Of a DNA stretch of 64,000 bases, positions 8,616-16,447 are shown piece after piece. This DNA comes from an uncultured SAR86 cluster bacterium (GTDB lineage: Bacteria; Pseudomonadota; Gammaproteobacteria; Magnimaribacterales; AG-339-G14). The notes below the pieces were generated by a model. That model made no database searches. It was not told the origin of the DNA and saw nothing but the letters and a program-made list of their open reading frames with translations. Each line of letters starts with the position of its first letter. Within the stretch, counting starts at the first letter, position 1. Made by a program: the position numbers and the translations under genes. The stretch is from the NCBI GenBank assembly GCA_902578495.1, contig CACHCY010000001.1, positions 1 to 64,000 of the forward strand, read 5' to 3'.

Positions 8616-9955
8616 TGTTAAAAACCCTTTTGAAATTTTTTAACAGATCGACAATTGCAGCTCCAGTGCGAAATCGCAATATGATGGGTTTTGCAGATAA
8701 ACAGGCTTTTCTTGATCAAAGACTAAAAGCTGAAGAAACAAGAACTAAAGAAAATCGGCCTCATGAAGTTTTATATTTTCATAAAGTTGATGATCCCTAC
8801 TCGTATTTAACTGCATCTTATGCAGGAGAAATAAGCAAAAGATTTAACGTTGAAGTTACCCCAATATTAGTTGGCGATGATGTCTCTGAGACAGTTCATG
8901 AGCCCAACATGTATGACGTTCATTGTTTGAATGATGCAAAAAGAATTGGACCGTATTACGACGTGCATTATCACAAAGATACGTATCCAGATAATAAACT
9001 CGTTCAGCAAGCTAATTCTGTTCTAATCAAAAGCGACAAAAAAGAATTCATCCACAATGCCCTAGAAATTGCCAAGGTTATATGGGGAGATAAAAATGAA
9101 ATATCCAACGAACTATCAAATAATGAATTATCGGGCACAGAGATTCAAAAAGCTCTTAAAGAAGGAAGCACGGTACGAGATAAAGTCGGCTATTATTTTG
9201 GTTCAGCCTTTCATTATGAAGGAGAAAATTATTGGGGCCTCGATAGGCTCAATCATCTAGAAGATAGGCTGATAGATCTTAAATTAAATAAAGAAAATTT
9301 TAACGACTATATCATTTCACCTGCATTAACTGCCCCTGCTGAGATTACTTCAGAAAAAAAATTGAATTTACATTTTTTTCCTTCTTTGAATAGTCCTTAC
9401 ACGTATGTGAGCATTAATAGAACAAGAGATTTTGCAGCTAAATATAATTTAAATCTCATTACGCGCCCTGTCCTTCCTATGCTGATGAGAGAAATGTATA
9501 TTCCTTTATATAAAGCCAAATACATAATTTCTGATGCGGCTAGAGAAGGAAGAAGGTACGAGCAAGAGATTGATAAAATTTATTCGCCTCTAGGTCAACC
9601 AGCCAGAAGAGCTTATTCTCTCTTTCCGGTTATTGATTCTTTAGGAAAAGGTTTTGAGTATATTGCTTTGTTGATGGATGCTTCCTTTAATCAAGGAATT
9701 AACATAGGTGAGATTGATAAATTGAAAGCAATAGCTAAAAAGTTAAATATCAGCTGGGATGTGTTGGACCCTCATCTTGATTCTGAAGAATGGAAAAAAG
9801 TATTATCGGATAATCTCGAAGATATGTATTCAGGTAACTGCTGGGGAGTGCCAAGTTATAAATTAACCAATGAAGATGGCTCAAATCCTTTTTATGTATG
9901 GGGTCAAGATAGAATCTGGCTTCTAAAAGAAGAAGCCTACATGCGTCTTTCTTAA
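8615..9955 (+). CDS. Doubled DsbA-fold protein, 2-hydroxychromene-2-carboxylate isomerase-like
   Basis: 446 residues built from two similar halves. The first has LYFHKVDDPYSYLTASYAG (near residue 50) and the second HFFPSLNSPYTYVSI (near residue 248). Both match the start of the HCCA isomerase/GST-kappa branch of the DsbA superfamily, where a serine or threonine in S/DPYSY replaces the CxxC of true disulfide oxidases. No CxxC is visible, so a redox role is unlikely; a glutathione-type isomerase or a binding function is more likely. No signal peptide. It overlaps the acyl-CoA synthetase by 1 nt. The tandem duplication is unusual; function uncertain. Confidence 0.75.
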   Translation: MLKTLLKFFNRSTIAAPVRNRNMMGFADKQAFLDQRLKAEETRTKENRPHEVLYFHKVDDPYSYLTASYAGEISKRFNVEVTPILVGDDVSETVHEPNMYDVHCLNDAKRIGPYYDVHYHKDTYPDNKLVQQANSVLIKSDKKEFIHNALEIAKVIWGDKNEISNELSNNELSGTEIQKALKEGSTVRDKVGYYFGSAFHYEGENYWGLDRLNHLEDRLIDLKLNKENFNDYIISPALTAPAEITSEKKLNLHFFPSLNSPYTYVSINRTRDFAAKYNLNLITRPVLPMLMREMYIPLYKAKYIISDAAREGRRYEQEIDKIYSPLGQPARRAYSLFPVIDSLGKGFEYIALLMDASFNQGINIGEIDKLKAIAKKLNISWDVLDPHLDSEEWKKVLSDNLEDMYSGNCWGVPSYKLTNEDGSNPFYVWGQDRIWLLKEEAYMRLS

Positions 9956-9959
9956 AGTC

Positions 9960-10097
9960 GTGCCTACAGAGAAGAAAAAATCCAAAAAAAACCCTGTCGC
10001 AAAAAATCTCTATAAATTTAATAAACCAAAGGTTTTTAAAGATAAAAGTAAATACAATAGAAAAAAAACTATCAAGGAAGATGAATCTACACAATGA
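9960..10097 (+). CDS. Small basic protein, 45 aa (NPVAK-type; ArfA/DUF7230-like)
   Basis: A 45-codon frame starts at GTG 9960, 4 nt after the preceding stop, and ends at TGA 10097 inside the next gene. The product is very lysine-rich: MPTEKKKSKKNPVAKNLYKF, then NKPKVFKDKSKYNRKK. The NPVAK start and the basic K.YNRK tail recall small gammaproteobacterial proteins annotated as DUF7230, and loosely the core of ribosome-rescue factor ArfA; I cannot decide between them. The high charge and tiny size suggest RNA or ribosome binding. It overlaps the PLP synthase gene by 17 nt and contains that gene's ribosome site, so translation of the two is probably coupled. Confidence 0.6.
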   Translation: MPTEKKKSKKNPVAKNLYKFNKPKVFKDKSKYNRKKTIKEDESTQ

Positions 10098-11046
10098 TAT
10101 TTTAGAAAGCATAGGAAATACTCCTATGGTTAAGGTCAATAATATTGACACTGGAAAATGTGACCTTTTTTTAAAATTGGAAAACCTAAATCCAGGAGGC
10201 TCTATCAAGGATAGAGTTGGGAAAAGCATAATAGAGTCTGCTGAAGAAAATGGTCTTTTAAAACCCGGAGGGACAATTATTGAATGTACTGCAGGAAATA
10301 CAGGCTTGGGATTGGCTCTTCCTGCAATTTTGAAGGGATATAAACTGATTTTAGTTATCCCAGATAAGATGAGTGAAGAAAAATTGGCTCATTTAAGCGC
10401 AATGGGAATTGAGATCATTCTAACTCGTTCAGATGTTCAAAAAGGAGATCCAGAGTATTACACTGAGGTTGCAGCAAAATTAGTTGAAGATACACCAAAT
10501 TCTTTTTTTGCAAATCAATTCTCTAATCCTGCAAACCCATTCATACACGAAACAACAACAGGGCCGGAAATATGGGATCAAACAAATCAAAAAGTAGATG
10601 CATTTGTTGCTGGCGTTGGTACAGGTGGAACCATTAGTGGAATAGGAAGATATTTAAAAAGTCAGAATCCAGAGATAGATATTATTGTCGCTGATCCAGA
10701 AGGTTCTGTTGTTGCAGATGCTGTAAATCATGGAACTTTTGAATATTCCGGTGGTCAGTGGCTTGTTGAAGGAATTGGTGAGGATTACATCCCAGATAAC
10801 CTAGATTTGAGTGTTATTGATGAAGGAATCTATGTTTCAGACAAAGAAGCTTTTGAAATGGTTAATCTGCTTTTAAAAAAGGAAGGTATACTAGCCGGCT
10901 CTTCTTGCGGGACTCTTGTGAAAGCAGCTGTAGATTACTGCAAGAGACAGAAAAGTCACAAAACTGTAGTTTCTTTGATTTGTGATACTGGAAATAAATA
11001 TTTATCTAAGGCTTTTAATAATGCTTGGTTAAGTGAGAATTTATAA
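10081..11046 (+). CDS. Cysteine synthase / cystathionine beta-synthase family PLP enzyme
   Basis: 321 residues, fold-type II PLP enzyme. The PLP lysine is K43 in PGGSIKDR; the substrate/phosphate loop is TAGNTG (70-75), a variant more often seen in CBS-like enzymes than the TSGNTG of classic CysK; the glycine-rich GVGTGGTISGIG near residue 177 binds the PLP phosphate. There are no C-terminal CBS domains. It joins serine or O-acetylserine with sulfide or homocysteine. A cystathionine gamma-synthase/lyase begins at its last base (TAATG), so a two-step transsulfuration unit is likely, with this enzyme making cystathionine or cysteine. Confidence 0.88.
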   Translation: MNLHNDILESIGNTPMVKVNNIDTGKCDLFLKLENLNPGGSIKDRVGKSIIESAEENGLLKPGGTIIECTAGNTGLGLALPAILKGYKLILVIPDKMSEEKLAHLSAMGIEIILTRSDVQKGDPEYYTEVAAKLVEDTPNSFFANQFSNPANPFIHETTTGPEIWDQTNQKVDAFVAGVGTGGTISGIGRYLKSQNPEIDIIVADPEGSVVADAVNHGTFEYSGGQWLVEGIGEDYIPDNLDLSVIDEGIYVSDKEAFEMVNLLLKKEGILAGSSCGTLVKAAVDYCKRQKSHKTVVSLICDTGNKYLSKAFNNAWLSENL

Positions 11047-12206
11047 TGAAAAATAAAGATTTAGATTTTGAGACAAAAGCAATTCATATTGGTCAGGATC
11101 CTGATCCAGTAACAGGTGCAGTAATTCCACCAATATATACTACTTCTACTTATGCTCAGAAAAGTCCAGGGGAACACAAAGGATATGATTACTCTCGAAC
11201 ATCCAATCCAACCCGACATGCTTTTGAGGTTTGCGTAGCCAGTTTAGAGGAAGGCGAGAAGGCGCATGCTTTTTCTTCGGGTGTTGCTGCAATTTCAGCT
11301 TGTGTGGAGCTATTGCAACCTGGCGATCATATCATTGCGATGGATGATCTCTACGGAGGAACCGTTAGACTCTTCAATGAAATAAAAAGCATTTCTCAAG
11401 GTATTGAGATTTCATATGTTGATATGTCCAAAGAGGAAAACATTGAAGCATCCATTAAACCTAATACAAAAATGCTGTTTGCAGAGACGCCTACTAATCC
11501 CCTTTTAAAGATTATTGATCTCGAAAAACTAGCTGATTTTGCAAGATCTAAAAATATCATTACGGTAGCAGACAATACGTTTTGTTCACCCTACATACAA
11601 AGACCTCTTACCAAAGGTTTTGATTATGTGATCCATTCGGCAACAAAATACTTATGCGGCCATTCAGATGTCATCATGGGTGTTTTAGTAATGAAAGATG
11701 CTGAGTCAGATAATTCCAAAAGACTATCGAATATACATAACTCTTTGGGACCTATAAGCAGCCCTTTTGATAGTTATCTTGCATTAAGGAGCCTTAAAAC
11801 TCTTGCCCTTAGAATGGAAAGACACTCTTCAAATGCCGAAAAAATTGCTGATTTTTTAGAATCTCATCCTAAAATATCAAATGTTATTTATCCAGGCTTA
11901 GAAAGTCATCCTCAACATTCTGTTGCTAAAAAACAGATGGATTTCTTTGGAGGAATGATTTCTGTAGAGATAAAAGATGGACTTAAGGCTTCAAAAAACT
12001 TTTTAGAAAAGACATCACTTTTCACCCTCGCTGAAAGCCTGGGTGGAGTTGAGAGTTTAATTGAACATCCTGCTTTAATGACTCATGCATCCATATCAAA
12101 AGAAGTTAGAGACCAGATTGGTATTACTGATGGACTGGTTAGATTGTCGGTTGGAATTGAATCAGCAGATGATTTAATAAACGATTTAGATAAAGCTTTA
12201 AATTAA
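11046..12206 (+). CDS. Cystathionine gamma-synthase/gamma-lyase (Cys/Met metabolism PLP enzyme)
   Basis: 386 residues, fold-type I PLP enzyme of the MetB/MccB group. The PLP lysine is K201 in HSATKYLCGHSD. Upstream YSRTSNPTR and SSGVAAISA and the late SLGGVESLIEHPALMTHA are family hallmarks. Depending on partner it makes cystathionine from O-acyl-homoserine and cysteine, or splits cystathionine to cysteine and 2-oxobutyrate. Pairing with the upstream CBS-like gene favours reverse transsulfuration (lyase), as in MccAB, though MetB activity is not excluded. Its last 4 nt overlap the convergent purU gene. Confidence 0.9.
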   Translation: MKNKDLDFETKAIHIGQDPDPVTGAVIPPIYTTSTYAQKSPGEHKGYDYSRTSNPTRHAFEVCVASLEEGEKAHAFSSGVAAISACVELLQPGDHIIAMDDLYGGTVRLFNEIKSISQGIEISYVDMSKEENIEASIKPNTKMLFAETPTNPLLKIIDLEKLADFARSKNIITVADNTFCSPYIQRPLTKGFDYVIHSATKYLCGHSDVIMGVLVMKDAESDNSKRLSNIHNSLGPISSPFDSYLALRSLKTLALRMERHSSNAEKIADFLESHPKISNVIYPGLESHPQHSVAKKQMDFFGGMISVEIKDGLKASKNFLEKTSLFTLAESLGGVESLIEHPALMTHASISKEVRDQIGITDGLVRLSVGIESADDLINDLDKALN

Positions 12207-13060
12207 TCAAAGACAACAGTTTTTTTATCGTTGATAAAAACCTTTCCTTCCAAATGTTTTTTTACGGCTCTTGTAAGAGTAATGGATTCAATATCCTGAC
12301 CGATAAGCTCAAGTTCGTCTGGACTCTGCGAATGATCAACTCTCTCAACAGTTTGCTCAATAATAGGTCCAGCATCTAATTCTTCAGTAATGTAATGGGC
12401 CGTAGCGCCCATTATTTTCACTCCTTTTTCATATGCCTGTTTATAAGGTTTTGCTCCCTTAAAACTTGGTAAAAAAGAGTGGTGAATATTAATAACTTTA
12501 CCTGAATATTTCGAACAGAAGTCGGGTGAAAAAATTTGCATATACCTTGCTAAAATCATTAACTCAATATTGTTATCATTAATTAATCCCTCAATTTCAA
12601 CTTCAGCTTTTTCTCTTATTTCTGAATTATTTTTAATATAAAAGAAAGGAATTGAATAATTGTCTGCAATGGTTTTTAAATTTTCATGGTTTGAAACGAT
12701 CCCACATACATTCATCTTCAAAGAATCAATGCTATTTTTGTAAAGTAAGTCTTGTAGACAGTGCCCATATTTAGAAACAAAAATTAATGTATTCGGAGAC
12801 GAGGGCTCATTTTCTAAAGTCCACTCCATCTTTAGATCACTACAGGCTTCATCAAAAGCATTCGAAAAATTAGAGAATTCAATCTCTCCTTTACTTGAGA
12901 ATATTTTTAATCTCATGAAATAGCTTTTCGTTACAGGATCACTGAAAAAAGAAGAGTCCATAATGAAAATATCCATATCATTTAAAGATGTCGAAACTTT
13001 GGCAACAATGCCATAAGCATCGGGACATTTGATTCTTAATATATATGTTGTATTTTTCAT
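12203..13060 (-). CDS. purU: Formyltetrahydrofolate deformylase
   Basis: 285 residues, the normal length. The N-terminal third is an ACT domain (ILRIKCPDAYGIVAKVSTSL), and the C-terminal part is a formyl-transferase fold with NIHHSFLPSFKGAKPY and TEELDAGPIIEQ, carrying the N-H-D catalytic set. It hydrolyses 10-formyl-THF to formate and THF, balancing the one-carbon pool and, in E. coli, supplying formate to PurT under regulation by Met/Gly. Transcribed alone, convergent with the PLP gene and divergent from the acyl-CoA dehydrogenases over a 91-nt AT-rich gap. Confidence 0.95.
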   Translation of the reverse strand: MKNTTYILRIKCPDAYGIVAKVSTSLNDMDIFIMDSSFFSDPVTKSYFMRLKIFSSKGEIEFSNFSNAFDEACSDLKMEWTLENEPSSPNTLIFVSKYGHCLQDLLYKNSIDSLKMNVCGIVSNHENLKTIADNYSIPFFYIKNNSEIREKAEVEIEGLINDNNIELMILARYMQIFSPDFCSKYSGKVINIHHSFLPSFKGAKPYKQAYEKGVKIMGATAHYITEELDAGPIIEQTVERVDHSQSPDELELIGQDIESITLTRAVKKHLEGKVFINDKKTVVFD

Positions 13061-13151
13061 AATCTTTGCAGCCGCATAATATAAAGCAAAAATAATACAA
13101 ATAAAGACTAAATCTAATTAGAATAATAAATACAAAAAAAAGGAGTTTTAT

Positions 13152-14345
13152 ATGAATCTTGAATATGGTCCAGAATACGAAGATTTTAGAGCCGAAGTTA
13201 TAGATTTTTGTATGGAGTACGAGGGTATCTCCTTTGAAAATACATCAAGTAAAAATATCTCTAGATCCGAATGGCAGAAGATACTTATTGAGAAAGGCTT
13301 CATAGCAAGAGCCATTCCGAAAGAGTATGGTGGCTTTGGAGGGGAAACAGACATCATCAAAAGCAGAATCATTGCTACAGAACTTTCTAAGGCAAAAATT
13401 CCTGGAGGTATGGGCGGTCAAGGAATCGATATGCTAGTACCTACCCTGTTGGAATGGGGAACCGAGGAACAAAAACAACACTACATTCAACCTACGTTGC
13501 ACGGAGAAATGATTTGGTGTCAGGGATATTCTGAACCCAATGCCGGCTCAGATTTGGCTAGCTTACAAACTAAAGGTGAGCTTAAGGACGGCAATTGGGT
13601 CATAAATGGACAAAAAATTTGGACAAGCACAGCGCAATACTCACAAATGATGTTTTGCCTAGTTAGAACTGAACCACAAGCTCCAAAACACTCTGGCATT
13701 AGCTTTATATTAATTCCCATGGATACTCCAGGTATTGAAATTAGACCGTTAGTAGATATGACTCTAAATGCTGGATTTAATGAGGTTTTCTTTACTGATG
13801 TTACGGTTCCTGAGGGAAATATTGTGGGCAAAAGAGGAGACGGCTGGTCGGTAGCTAATTCTGTTCTAGGACATGAGAGAGGATCTTTAGCAGATCCTAA
13901 TGCAACGATGAATCGACTCAATACCCTTATCAATATGATGAAAGAAGAGACTATCGATGGAAGAAGGTTGATAGATATTCCATCGTATAGAGATCGTCTT
14001 ATGCAAGTTCAGGGTAAGGTTATGGCTAATCAAGCTCACTCCTTGAGGTTGCTTTCTTCAAAAATTAATCCTGGTCAGAATGTTAAATTAGGCGGCATGA
14101 TTCAAAAACTAGTCGGTACAGAACTTAGACATGAAATGGAGGCTTTGGCGATTGATGTACTGGGTGAAATAGGAACCTTATATGAAGAGACACCAAGATT
14201 AAAAGAAAACGGATCATTTCAATTTCATTACATGTATTTCCTTGGGTTGATAATCGGAGGAGGTACTAATCAAATACAGAAAAATATCATTTCTGAAAGA
14301 GGGCTTGGAATGCCTAAAGAACCTAAAGTACAAGAGGCTTCATAA
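13152..14345 (+). CDS. Acyl-CoA dehydrogenase (first of a pair)
   Basis: 397 residues, flavoprotein that introduces a trans-2 double bond into acyl-CoA. WCQGYSEPNAGSDLASL (near residue 118) and GQKIWTSTAQ are the two family FAD/substrate segments; GGGTNQIQKNIISERGLG closes the protein. A ribosome site AAAAGGAG stands 6-10 nt before the ATG. The second dehydrogenase overlaps its stop by 1 nt, and such adjacent unequal pairs are known as heteromeric dehydrogenases for sterol or bulky acyl-CoAs in some bacteria, so a heteromeric enzyme is possible. Electrons would go to ETF. Confidence 0.9.
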   Translation: MNLEYGPEYEDFRAEVIDFCMEYEGISFENTSSKNISRSEWQKILIEKGFIARAIPKEYGGFGGETDIIKSRIIATELSKAKIPGGMGGQGIDMLVPTLLEWGTEEQKQHYIQPTLHGEMIWCQGYSEPNAGSDLASLQTKGELKDGNWVINGQKIWTSTAQYSQMMFCLVRTEPQAPKHSGISFILIPMDTPGIEIRPLVDMTLNAGFNEVFFTDVTVPEGNIVGKRGDGWSVANSVLGHERGSLADPNATMNRLNTLINMMKEETIDGRRLIDIPSYRDRLMQVQGKVMANQAHSLRLLSSKINPGQNVKLGGMIQKLVGTELRHEMEALAIDVLGEIGTLYEETPRLKENGSFQFHYMYFLGLIIGGGTNQIQKNIISERGLGMPKEPKVQEAS

Positions 14346-15439
14346 TGTATTTCGGACTATCTGAAGAGCAAAATCAGTTTCAAGACTACGTAAAAAAATT
14401 TTTATCAGATAACGTATCCGTAGATGAGATCCGAAAAATAGCCAACGGAGATGATCAAAAACTTCATGAAGATATTAAATCTGGTTTGATGAATCTTGGA
14501 TTAAGTAGCTTATTAATTCCTGAAAATTATGGTGGCTTAGGTGGAGATTTATTATCTGCAGTGTCCATTGCTCAAGGATTGGGGACCGGAGTAGGGCCAA
14601 TATCCTTTGCTGGATCTTATGTTATGGCTCCTATTGCATTAAGTCTTGGTGGTAATGATGATCAAAAAGATAAATACCTACCAAAAATTGCATCAAATGA
14701 AATTAAGTTTGGTGTTGGTCTAAGTGAGTACGTTGCTGCAAGGGAAGATTCTGGCATTGAACTAAATAAAGGCAAGGCCTCGGGTAAAGCCCTTTTTGTG
14801 ATAGATGGAGACGATGCAGATTTCTTTATTTTATCGGACAAGGGTGGAACCATGTTTATCGTTGATAAAAATGAAAAAGGTCTTGAAATCATTCAGCTAA
14901 CCACGGTGGATAAAACTAGATTGTATTTAGAACTTAATCTTAAAAATGTTAAAGCTGAGGTTCTGCAAGAAACAGAAAATAATCCTTTTGTTATCCAGAA
15001 GGTTATAGACGCGGGAAGAATTATTCTTTCGGCAGACTCAATAGGTGCTTCTGAAACAATGATTGAGAAAGCAGTTTCATATGCAAAAGAAAGAAAGCAA
15101 TTCAATCGTGTAATAGGATCATTTCAAGCCGTAAAACACATGTGTGCAGAGATGGCTGCTGATTTAGAGCCTTGCTACGCAATGCTATGGCAAGCTGCTC
15201 ATTCTTTTGATCATGATCCTGACGAGGCTCGCCTACAAGCTTGCCAAGCAAAATCACATATTTCTGAGGTTGCAAAAATGGTTTCTAAAAAAGCAACAGA
15301 AGTACATGGAGGCATGGGATTTACAGATCTCTTAGGATTGCATTACTGGTTTAAAAGAATTGGATTAAATAGACAAATTCTTGGTGGTCCAGAGCTAGTT
15401 AGAGAGGAAGCTGCAGAATTGCAGGGTTTTAATCAGTAA
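14345..15439 (+). CDS. Acyl-CoA dehydrogenase (second of a pair)
   Basis: 364 residues. It has the N-terminal helical domain (EEQNQFQDYVKKFL), a central beta domain that is weaker than usual (the strong EP.AGSD motif is replaced by GLSEYVAAREDSG), and a well-conserved C-terminal domain with RKQFNRVIGSFQAVKH and EVHGGMGFTD. The degraded middle and good C-terminus suggest a specialised or partner subunit of the preceding dehydrogenase rather than an independent copy. It starts in the upstream stop (TAATG), indicating coupled translation, and ends 3 nt from the convergent amidohydrolase gene. Confidence 0.88.
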   Translation: MYFGLSEEQNQFQDYVKKFLSDNVSVDEIRKIANGDDQKLHEDIKSGLMNLGLSSLLIPENYGGLGGDLLSAVSIAQGLGTGVGPISFAGSYVMAPIALSLGGNDDQKDKYLPKIASNEIKFGVGLSEYVAAREDSGIELNKGKASGKALFVIDGDDADFFILSDKGGTMFIVDKNEKGLEIIQLTTVDKTRLYLELNLKNVKAEVLQETENNPFVIQKVIDAGRIILSADSIGASETMIEKAVSYAKERKQFNRVIGSFQAVKHMCAEMAADLEPCYAMLWQAAHSFDHDPDEARLQACQAKSHISEVAKMVSKKATEVHGGMGFTDLLGLHYWFKRIGLNRQILGGPELVREEAAELQGFNQ

Positions 15440-15442
15440 ACA

Positions 15443-16447
15443 TCAGATTGAGTAAGCATTTTTAGCACAATCGTAAAACATACTGTTTTTTTCATCTTCG
15501 CTAAAATTTTCTGATATTTTCTTAAAAAAATTCCATAAGACATGATAGGAAATAGATTGCTTATCAACTGGAAAATTACTTTCAAACATACATCTAGATG
15601 GCTCAAAAGATTCTATACATTCTAGGTAATAACGTTTTTGCTTTTCTACCATTTGGTCTGAAGTTGCTGGCATTTCTTGCTCATGAAATTTAAAGCCATT
15701 CACGGGCATGGCAAGTCCGCCTAGTTTAGCTAATACATTTGGTCTTTTAGACAGCTCTTTTATATCTTTTTGCCAAACTTTAAAAATATCATCTCCTTTA
15801 CCCTCGTAAGGTCCTATTCCTATCGGCCCGCTAAAATGATTGAGAATGATTGTGAGGTCCTCATTTCTATCAGCAATTTCTACAACTTGATTAATCTGAT
15901 GATAATATTGCCACGCCTCAAAAACTAGATCTTTTTCTCCAAGAATCTTAAGAGATTGATTAAAAACATCGCTTAAATACATATTTTTTGGTGGACTGTG
16001 ATGAGAATTTCTCATGTTTTCATGCGGATCCCAGCCTCCAGCATGTCGAATACCTTTGAATAAAGATTCTCCATATTGAAAATGTAAATCTAAAACTTCA
16101 TTAATACCCTCTCCTAAAGTCATATCAGCGTGAGAAACTATTCCTGATATTTGTGATTTGGATGGTTCTTTTGTTGCCTCATCCGCAATTTTTTTGACAA
16201 AAATTGTTTCGCCAACAGGTTTTAGATGGTCAGGTCCAGAGGTAAGAAATTCTTGAGTGCACTCTATGAATACCGTGTGCTTTATATTGTGTCCCGATGA
16301 AGTATCGTCCCAAAGATCTTCCAATAAATATTGTGATTCTCCAGGCCATAAATGATGATGAGGATCTATTATTGGCCTTTCAGCATCGATGATCTCTTCC
16401 GTATGTTGATTCAGCCATTCTAAATGGCGATCAAGCGGATTACTCAT
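15443..16447 (-). CDS. Amidohydrolase family protein (TIM-barrel metal-dependent hydrolase)
   Basis: 334 residues. The opening DPHHHLWPG is the H-x-H strand-1 metal motif of the amidohydrolase-2 group (lactonases, decarboxylases), followed by HTVFIECTQEF, ILNHFSGP (strand-5/6 histidine) and MFESNFPVDK, with the final aspartate/asparagine ligand region. Such enzymes hydrolyse lactones or decarboxylate cyclic acids in the cytoplasm. Its start codon overlaps the stop of malate synthase G by 1 nt, so the two are co-transcribed leftward; this suggests the product feeds central carbon metabolism, but the substrate is unknown. Confidence 0.85.
   Translation of the reverse strand: MSNPLDRHLEWLNQHTEEIIDAERPIIDPHHHLWPGESQYLLEDLWDDTSSGHNIKHTVFIECTQEFLTSGPDHLKPVGETIFVKKIADEATKEPSKSQISGIVSHADMTLGEGINEVLDLHFQYGESLFKGIRHAGGWDPHENMRNSHHSPPKNMYLSDVFNQSLKILGEKDLVFEAWQYYHQINQVVEIADRNEDLTIILNHFSGPIGIGPYEGKGDDIFKVWQKDIKELSKRPNVLAKLGGLAMPVNGFKFHEQEMPATSDQMVEKQKRYYLECIESFEPSRCMFESNFPVDKQSISYHVLWNFFKKISENFSEDEKNSMFYDCAKNAYSI

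Noticed and set aside
9750-10229. 159-aa minus-strand ORF, hydrophobic-looking
   Set aside because: It lies opposite three plus-strand genes with clear homology or coupling, and its aromatic, F/L-rich content is what the reverse of A-rich lysine codons gives.
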